Source: Sulfurivirga sp. (GTDB taxonomy: Bacteria > Pseudomonadota > Gammaproteobacteria > Thiomicrospirales > Thiomicrospiraceae). Taken from it: a DNA stretch of 51,482 nucleotides. The stretch lies in contig NZ_WFYD01000011.1 in the NCBI RefSeq assembly GCF_015490265.1, positions 1 to 51,482 on the forward strand, in the 5' to 3' direction. Both the position numbers and the translations under genes were made by a program. The notes under the pieces were generated by a model. The model was given only the letters and a program-made list of their open reading frames with translations, was not told where the DNA came from and did not search any database. This document shows, piece by piece, positions 45,715 through 51,482 of the stretch (its first letter is position 1; each line of letters opens with the position of its first letter).

Positions 45715-47949
45715 TTAGGCTCTGACTTCGGCGCAGACGGCCGGGACAGTCAGGGTTTCGTCAATGGCGACCGGTTCGAACACCGCCCCTTCGGCCACCG
45801 CCTCATCCTGACGGTTGGGCAACTCTACACAGGTTTCTCCACAGCAGAGGACGACCTTTTCAGTCTCAAGTCGGCTGACGGTTTCGGCCACAGCGGCACC
45901 GGCCGCCTGCTGCAGCGGTTCAGCCCGACGCACGACCATGTCGGTGCTGTAGAGCGCCAGGGACGGCACGACTTCCAGTTCTCCGCCTGCCACAAAGGTG
46001 TCAGGCATGGCAATCTCGGCCCCGACCTCGGTCACTGCCTGGCGCGCCTCCTCAAGCACCTGATCGGCGTGAATATAGTCGAAGCCGTCCACATCCAGCA
46101 CATTGCCCAGCACGCGCAGCACCTTCCACGCCGGCTTGGCATCGCCGGGGGCGTCGGTCACCTGCTTGAAGGACTGCCAGGTGCCGGTGGCGCTGACCAG
46201 GGTGCCGGCGGTCTCATAGGCAGTCGCGACCGGCAGCAGAATGTCGCTGTATTCCCTGGCGCGAGCATTGGCGAAGGGTGTCAGGTTGATGACCAGCTCC
46301 GCCTGCTCCAGCATCTGCACGGCCCTTTCACCCCACAGGGTGTCATATTCAGGTTCCACACCCAGGGTAATTACGGCTTTCGCCCCTTTCTCCAGCATGT
46401 CATTGAAGCTCTCGCCGGCGAAGTCCAGCGCCTGCGCGCCCATCTCATTAGCCGCCAGCGGCAGAATGTTGACGCTCGCCCCCGTCTTCTCGCCCAGCAC
46501 AGCGGCCAACGCGGCCAGCTCTGCGTAATGACGGCTCATGCGCGCCACGCCACCGACGAAAATGGCGGATTTGTCCTGTTTCAGCGCCTCGGCCCAGGCA
46601 TGATGCTGGTCGGTGACCGGCACATCGGACAGTCCGGCGGGAAGCTCGGCGCCTGCCGCCTTGGCTACGGCCGCCAGCTGGCGCACCATCTCGCTCGGCT
46701 TGACGATGAGCCGGTCGGCGATGTCAAAGGTGCTGGCGTAATCCATCGGATTGAGCATGTGCACCGAGGCACCGGCCAGCTGCGCCTTGCGCACGCGCAG
46801 GTTGAGCAGCGGCAGCTCATGGCGCAGATGGCTGCCCACGACCAGCACATGATTGAGCTGCTCTACCTCGTCAAGGCCCAGTTTCAGCCCCAGCGGCACT
46901 TCTACACGGAAATCCTGCTGCCGCAGACGCCATTCGCGCCGTCTGACACCCAGCGCGTCGGTCAGCTTCCTGAGCAGATACAGCTCTTCCACCGTGGCGT
47001 TGGGCGAGGCCAGCACGGCAATATCCTGCGGCGAATTCAGAAAAGGCTTCAGGCGCTCCACCACTGCCTCCAGTGCCTCCTCCCATTCGACCTCCTCCCA
47101 GCGGCCATTGCGCTTGACCATGGGCACGGTCAGACGGTCCTCGGCATAGAGGCCCGTGTAGGCGAAGCGGTCACGGTCGGAGAGCCAGACTTCGTTGATG
47201 GCTTCGTTCTCCCGCGGCACCACACGCATCACCTTGCCATGATAGGTATGCACCTCGATATTGGAGCCAAGGCTGTCGTGGGCGGCGATGGCCGGCGCAG
47301 CCTTGAGTTCCCAGGCGCGCGCCTTGTAGCGGAAAGGCTTGGAGGTCAGCGCCCCCACCGGACACAGATCGATGATGTTGCCGGAAATCTCGGAGGTGAT
47401 GGACTTGCCCACGAAAGTGGTGATCTCCATCCACTCGGACCGGCCGACCGCACCCAGCTCCATCAGACCGGAAATCTCCTGCCCGAAACGCACGCAGCGG
47501 GTGCAGTGGATGCAACGGGTCATGTCGGTGGCGATCAGAGGGCCCACATCATGGTCGGGCACCACGCGCTTGGCCTCGGAATACTTGCCCACGTCGTCAC
47601 CGTATTCGAAAGCCACGTCCTGCAGCTCGCACTCGCCGCCCTGGTCACAGATGGGGCAGTCCAGCGGGTGGTTGATGAGCAGGAATTCCATCACCGCCTT
47701 CTGCGCCGCCCGGGCCTTGGGCGAGCGGGTGAACACCTTCATGCCGTCGGTGACCGGCGTGGCGCAGGCCGGCAGCGCTTTGGGCGCGCCTTCCACCTCC
47801 ACCAGACACATGCGGCAGTTGGCGGCGATGGACAGCTTCTTGTGGTAGCAGAAGCGGGGAATCGGGATATCCGCGCTGTCCGCCACGTCGATCAGCATGT
47901 CCCCTTCGTGGGCCTCAACAACCTGACCATTGATTTCGATCTTGATCAT
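45715..47949 (-). CDS. nuoG: NADH-quinone oxidoreductase subunit G
   Basis: This 744-residue peripheral-arm subunit begins with a 2Fe-2S ferredoxin domain (RFCYHKKLSIAANCRMCLVEVEGAPKALPAC). The His/Cys N5 motif (HPLDCPICDQGGECELQD) and the 4Fe-4S site CIHCTRCVRF follow. The rest is a molybdopterin-oxidoreductase-like domain that binds no cofactor in complex I. The chain is of the shorter proteobacterial kind. It lies 18 bases after nuoF. Confidence 0.96.
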   Translation of the reverse strand: MIKIEINGQVVEAHEGDMLIDVADSADIPIPRFCYHKKLSIAANCRMCLVEVEGAPKALPACATPVTDGMKVFTRSPKARAAQKAVMEFLLINHPLDCPICDQGGECELQDVAFEYGDDVGKYSEAKRVVPDHDVGPLIATDMTRCIHCTRCVRFGQEISGLMELGAVGRSEWMEITTFVGKSITSEISGNIIDLCPVGALTSKPFRYKARAWELKAAPAIAAHDSLGSNIEVHTYHGKVMRVVPRENEAINEVWLSDRDRFAYTGLYAEDRLTVPMVKRNGRWEEVEWEEALEAVVERLKPFLNSPQDIAVLASPNATVEELYLLRKLTDALGVRRREWRLRQQDFRVEVPLGLKLGLDEVEQLNHVLVVGSHLRHELPLLNLRVRKAQLAGASVHMLNPMDYASTFDIADRLIVKPSEMVRQLAAVAKAAGAELPAGLSDVPVTDQHHAWAEALKQDKSAIFVGGVARMSRHYAELAALAAVLGEKTGASVNILPLAANEMGAQALDFAGESFNDMLEKGAKAVITLGVEPEYDTLWGERAVQMLEQAELVINLTPFANARAREYSDILLPVATAYETAGTLVSATGTWQSFKQVTDAPGDAKPAWKVLRVLGNVLDVDGFDYIHADQVLEEARQAVTEVGAEIAMPDTFVAGGELEVVPSLALYSTDMVVRRAEPLQQAAGAAVAETVSRLETEKVVLCCGETCVELPNRQDEAVAEGAVFEPVAIDETLTVPAVCAEVRA

Positions 47950-47967
47950 AAGCGGATCCCTGACCCC

Positions 47968-49254
47968 TTAGGCACGGTCGTAAATGCTGCAACCGTGTTC
48001 GATGTAATGACGGAATTCGTGTTCAAAGTGCTCCAGGAAACTGGCCACCGGAATGGACGCCGCATCCCCCAGACCGCAGATGACCCGGCCCATGATCTTG
48101 CCGGACACATCCTTGAGCATCTCGATGTCCTCGGGACGCCCCTTACCGGTGCGGATCCGGTGCACGACCCGGTACATCCAGCCCGTGCCCTCGCGGCACG
48201 GGGTGCACTGGCCGCAGGACTCCTCGTAGTAGAACCATGTGAGCCGCTCCAGCGCCTTCACCATGTCGGTGGTCTCATCCATGATGATGACCGAACCGGC
48301 GCCGAGGAAGGACCCCGCCTTGGCGATGGAGTCATAGTCCATGTTCATCTTCATCGCCTTCTCGGCCGGCAGCACCGCCGTGGACGAGCCCCCCGGAATC
48401 ACGGCCTTGAGCTTGCGCCCCTTCCACACGCCGCCCGCCAGCGACAGCAGATCCTTGAAGGGGGTGCCCATGCGCACCTCATAGTTTCCGGGCTTCTCCA
48501 CATGGCCGGAGACGGCGTAGATCTTGGTGCCACCGGCACCGGGCACGCCCAGATCGGCAAACCACTTGCCGCCCTTGGCCAGAATCATGGGAATGGAGGC
48601 GAGCGTCTCGGTGTTGTTGATCGTGGTCGGACGCCCGTAGAGACCATAACTGGCCGGAAACGGCGGCTTGAAACGGGGTTGCCCCTTCTTGCCCTCGATG
48701 GACTCGATCAGCGCGGTCTCTTCACCGCAGATATAGGCCCCCGCACCCAGATGGGTGTAGAGATCGAAGTCCCAGCCGGAACCGAGGATGTTCTTGCCAA
48801 GCAGGCCGGCCTCGTAGGCCTGCTTTACCGCGTTGTCGAAGCGCTTGTAGGGCTCCCAGAACTCACCGCGGATGTAGTTGTAACCGGCATTGGCGCCGAT
48901 CACGTAGCCGGCGATCATCATGCCCTCAATCAGCTGGTGAGGGTTGTAGCGGAGAATGTCACGGTCCTTGAAAGTGCCCGGCTCACCTTCGTCGGAATTG
49001 CACAGAATGTATTTGGGACCGGGTGCATGGCGGTTCATGAAGCTCCACTTCAGCCCGGTGGGAAAACCGGCACCTCCGCGGCCACGGATGTTGGAGGTCT
49101 TGACCTCGTCGATGATCTCCTGAGGCGTCAGCTCGCCGGCCAGCACCTTTTTCCACACCTCATAGCCACCGTTGGCCATGTAGACGTCAATGTCCCACGA
49201 CCGGTCCAGGTGGTTGAGGCGGTAGCAACACTCGTTCAGCGGAATCTCTGCCAT
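47968..49254 (-). CDS. nuoF: NADH-quinone oxidoreductase subunit F
   Basis: This 428-residue subunit binds NADH, FMN and cluster N3. The FMN/NADH region is [18 protein letters not shown] near residue 54 and [31 protein letters not shown] near residue 170. The N3 ligands are in [16 protein letters not shown] near residue 345, with the fourth Cys in ICGLGDAAS. Together with NuoE it forms the electron-input module. It starts 3 bases after the nuoE stop. Confidence 0.97.
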   Translation of the reverse strand: MAEIPLNECCYRLNHLDRSWDIDVYMANGGYEVWKKVLAGELTPQEIIDEVKTSNIRGRGGAGFPTGLKWSFMNRHAPGPKYILCNSDEGEPGTFKDRDILRYNPHQLIEGMMIAGYVIGANAGYNYIRGEFWEPYKRFDNAVKQAYEAGLLGKNILGSGWDFDLYTHLGAGAYICGEETALIESIEGKKGQPRFKPPFPASYGLYGRPTTINNTETLASIPMILAKGGKWFADLGVPGAGGTKIYAVSGHVEKPGNYEVRMGTPFKDLLSLAGGVWKGRKLKAVIPGGSSTAVLPAEKAMKMNMDYDSIAKAGSFLGAGSVIIMDETTDMVKALERLTWFYYEESCGQCTPCREGTGWMYRVVHRIRTGKGRPEDIEMLKDVSGKIMGRVICGLGDAASIPVASFLEHFEHEFRHYIEHGCSIYDRA

Positions 49255-49257
49255 AAC

Positions 49258-49752
49258 TTACTCCAGGCTGTCCAGCAGCTCATCCAGCCGCTCACGGGTC
49301 AGATTGCCGTAGTATTCCTTGCCGATCATCGCCACCGGCGCTTCGCCGCAGGCACCCAGACACTCCACCTTCTTGATGGAGAAGCGGCCGTCGGGCGTCA
49401 CCTCACCCACATCCACGCCGAGCTTCTCCTTCAGGTACTCGACCAGATCATCGGCATCCCGCAGCATGCAGGAGATGTTGGTGCACATGCAGATCTTGTG
49501 CTTGCCGACCGGCTTGTGCTCATACATGGAGTAGAAGGTGGCCACCTCATAGACGGCCATGGGCGCCATGCCGAGATAGTCGGCCACCTCATCCATCAGC
49601 TCGCGGGTCAGGTAGCCACCGTTGACCTCCTGCACGATGCGCAGCGCCGGCATCACGGCGGACTGACGCTGGTCGGCGGGATACTGGGAAATCCACCGAT
49701 CGATGCGGGCCTTCACATCGCCCTTGATGACCTGATAGTTCTTCTCGCTCAT
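49258..49752 (-). CDS. nuoE: NADH-quinone oxidoreductase subunit E
   Basis: The ATG at 49752 ([11 protein letters not shown]) overlaps the nuoD stop as ATGA, giving 164 residues; the ORF-track extension is nuoD sequence in another frame. The thioredoxin-like 2Fe-2S (N1a) ligands are in CTNISC and [10 protein letters not shown]. The N-terminal helical part has the conserved [20 protein letters not shown]. It works with NuoF. Confidence 0.96.
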   Translation of the reverse strand: MSEKNYQVIKGDVKARIDRWISQYPADQRQSAVMPALRIVQEVNGGYLTRELMDEVADYLGMAPMAVYEVATFYSMYEHKPVGKHKICMCTNISCMLRDADDLVEYLKEKLGVDVGEVTPDGRFSIKKVECLGACGEAPVAMIGKEYYGNLTRERLDELLDSLE

Positions 49753-51002
49753 CGGTCGATCTCCCCGAATACGATGTCCTGGGTTCCGATAATGGTGACC
49801 ACGTCTGCAATCATGTGGCCCTTGCACATCTCGTCAAGCGAGGCCAGATGGGCGAAGCCCGGCGCCCGGATCTTGAGGCGATAGGGCTTGTTGGCACCGT
49901 CGGAAACCAGATAGATGCCGAACTCGCCCTTGGGATGCTCCACTGCTGCATAGGCCTCACCTTCCGGCACGCTGTAGCCTTCGGTGAACAGCTTGAAGTG
50001 GTGGATGAGCGCCTCCATGTTGGTCTTCATCTCCTCACGGGAGGGCGGCGTCACCTTGTGGTTCTCCGCCATCACCGGACCGGGATTCTCCCGCAGCCAC
50101 TTGATGCACTGACGGATGATCTTGTTGGATTCGCGCATCTCCGCCATGCGCACCAGATAGCGGTCATAGCTGTCGCCGTTCTTGCCGACGGGAATGTCGA
50201 AATCCAGCCTGTCGTACACCTCGTAGGGCTGTTTCTTGCGCAGATCCCACGCGACACCGGAGCCACGCAGCATGGGGCCGGTAAAGCCCAGCTGCAGCGC
50301 ACGCTCCGGCGATACGACACCAATGTCCACGGTGCGCTGCTTCCAGATGCGGTTGTCGGTCAGCAGCGTCTCATACTCGTCCAGATAGCCCGGGAAGCGC
50401 TCGGTGAAGGCCTCCAGAAAGTCCAGCAGGCTGCCCTCACGGGTTTCGTTCAGACGCTTCAGCTCCTTTTCGGAGCGCCACTTGGACGGCTTGTATTTGG
50501 GCATGCTGTCCGGCAGATCGCGATAGACCCCACCCGGACGGTAGTAGGTGGCGTGCAGACGGGCACCCGAGACCGCCTCGTAGCAGTCCATCAGGTCCTC
50601 ACGCTCGCGGAAGGCGTAGAGGAACACCGTCATGGCGCCGATATCCAGCGCATGCGCGCCCACCCACAGCAGGTGATTGAGAATGCGGGTGATCTCGTCG
50701 AACATCACGCGGATGTACTGGGCACGTTCCGGCACCTCAATGCCCAACAGCTTTTCGATGGCCATGACATAGGCGTGCTCGTTGCACATCATGGACACGT
50801 AGTCGAGACGGTCCATGTAGCCGATGGACTGGTTGAACGGCTTGTATTCAGCCAGTTTTTCCGTGCCGCGGTGCAGCAGCCCGATATGCGGGTCGGAGCG
50901 GACGACGGTCTCACCGTCCAGCTCGAGAATCAGACGCAGAACGCCGTGCGCCGAGGGGTGCTGAGGACCGAAGTTGAGCGTGTAGTTCTTGATTTCTGCC
51001 AT
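49749..51002 (-). CDS. nuoD: NADH-quinone oxidoreductase subunit D
   Basis: This 417-residue 49-kDa-type subunit lines the quinone cavity. It begins [26 protein letters not shown] with the quinone-site His of the HPSAHG loop. Other landmarks are [33 protein letters not shown] and the C-terminal DIVFGEIDR. nuoC and nuoD are separate genes, unlike the fused nuoCD of E. coli. It follows nuoC by 6 bases. Confidence 0.97.
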   Translation of the reverse strand: MAEIKNYTLNFGPQHPSAHGVLRLILELDGETVVRSDPHIGLLHRGTEKLAEYKPFNQSIGYMDRLDYVSMMCNEHAYVMAIEKLLGIEVPERAQYIRVMFDEITRILNHLLWVGAHALDIGAMTVFLYAFREREDLMDCYEAVSGARLHATYYRPGGVYRDLPDSMPKYKPSKWRSEKELKRLNETREGSLLDFLEAFTERFPGYLDEYETLLTDNRIWKQRTVDIGVVSPERALQLGFTGPMLRGSGVAWDLRKKQPYEVYDRLDFDIPVGKNGDSYDRYLVRMAEMRESNKIIRQCIKWLRENPGPVMAENHKVTPPSREEMKTNMEALIHHFKLFTEGYSVPEGEAYAAVEHPKGEFGIYLVSDGANKPYRLKIRAPGFAHLASLDEMCKGHMIADVVTIIGTQDIVFGEIDR

Positions 51003-51008
51003 CTGTCG

Positions 51009-51482
51009 TCACCCCTGCTCAGCAAAACCTTCGTCACGAATGACCCGCGGCACGTTGACACGGTTTTCGATGGAAACCGGCTCGTAGACGCAGCGGCCCT
51101 GCTCCGGGTCGTAACGCATCTCCACATGACCGGTCAGCGGAAAATCCTTGCGCAGCGGATGACCGACAAAGCCATAGTCCGTCAGAATGCGGCGCAGATC
51201 CGGATGCCCGCGGAAGATGATGCCGAAAAGGTCGAACGCCTCACGCTCGAACCAGTTGGCACAGTTCCATACATCCACGACGGAATCGATGGTCGGCTGC
51301 GCCGTGTTTTCGATGAAGGCGCGCACGCGGATGCGACGGTTGTCAGCAACCGAGAGCAGATGCATCACCACCGCAAAACGGCGCGGCATGTCCAGCGGCA
51401 GCTCGCTGACCTGCTCCTCGAAATCGAACACGCCCCGGCTGAAGCCCTCATTGGGGGCGTCCAGCGTCTCCCAGTTGGTGCG
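51009..51482 (-). CDS. nuoC: NADH-quinone oxidoreductase subunit C, 5' part outside the window
   Basis: The frame remains open to the right edge ([16 protein letters not shown] upstream of the listed GTG), so 157 C-terminal residues are seen and the start lies beyond 51482. The 30-kDa subunit signature is clear: [46 protein letters not shown]. It docks on NuoD in the hydrophilic arm. nuoA and nuoB are expected just beyond the window. Confidence 0.95.
   Translation of the reverse strand, partial: RTNWETLDAPNEGFSRGVFDFEEQVSELPLDMPRRFAVVMHLLSVADNRRIRVRAFIENTAQPTIDSVVDVWNCANWFEREAFDLFGIIFRGHPDLRRILTDYGFVGHPLRKDFPLTGHVEMRYDPEQGRCVYEPVSIENRVNVPRVIRDEGFAEQG

Noticed and set aside
44983-49884. 1633-codon plus-strand ORF opposite nuoD-nuoH
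   Set aside because: It is antisense to five well-conserved nuo genes, is His/Gly/Gln/Arg-rich low-complexity, and arises from GC-biased third positions of the real genes.

Overview
This GC-rich window carries only chromosomal housekeeping and respiratory genes, with very tight packing and many 4-base ATGA stop/start overlaps. Gene content and order point to a gammaproteobacterium: mlaFEDCB - ABC exporter - ibaG - murA - hisG - hisD - hisC, yrbG - kdsC - lptC - lptA - lptB - hpf, prmB/aroC, and a separate-nuoC/nuoD complex I operon. Two exported alpha-carbonic anhydrases, a bc1 complex and complex I would suit a respiring, possibly CO2-fixing chemolithotroph, perhaps Thiotrichales/Thiomicrospira-like. 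That placement is an inference from context, not shown by the sequence.

Layout. 0-6.1 kb: a partial YbjN-type gene, gloA, an MFS transporter, aroC, two paralogous periplasmic alpha-carbonic anhydrases and prmB. 6.1-9.3 kb: tRNA-Gly/tRNA-Cys, bolA, a DUF302 gene, a 2Fe-2S ferredoxin, a repeat-bearing intergenic stretch and radA. 9.3-11.9 kb: petABC (Rieske, cytochrome b, cytochrome c1). 11.9-22.5 kb: a long minus-strand run from an unknown gene through mlaFEDCB, an ABC-2 exporter, ibaG, murA, hisG, hisD, hisC and a Nif3-like gene. 22.5-26.3 kb: the divergent LPS transport operon and hpf. 26.3-31.4 kb: a FadL-type porin, tRNA-Pro/Arg/His, mog, lon behind a heat-shock-type promoter, and tRNA-Leu/Val. 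31.4-37.8 kb: a second repeat-bearing intergenic stretch, then a CusCBA-type copper/silver efflux operon headed by a small Cys-rich exported protein. 37.8-51.5 kb: a DUF2818 gene and nuoN back to nuoC, which runs off the right edge.

The genes combine into three themes: envelope maintenance (Mla lipid transport, Lpt/Kds, MurA, FadL), an aerobic electron-transport chain (NADH dehydrogenase and bc1), and stress or metal handling (Lon, RadA, Cus, GloA).

The most unusual thing is a dispersed 23-bp motif found eight times. Its 13-base core GGGGAGACCCCGT is invariant and sits at a fixed distance from an A-tract. Two same-orientation triplets occupy the two convergent intergenic regions at about 7.6-7.9 and 31.4-31.7 kb. 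Single copies lie inside the coding sequences of mlaB and lon. I do not recognise it as a named element; it could be a REP-like repeat, a DNA-uptake-type signal or a recurring terminator. A second regulatory signal of note is a perfect 8-bp inverted repeat centred at -41.5 of the predicted petABC promoter.
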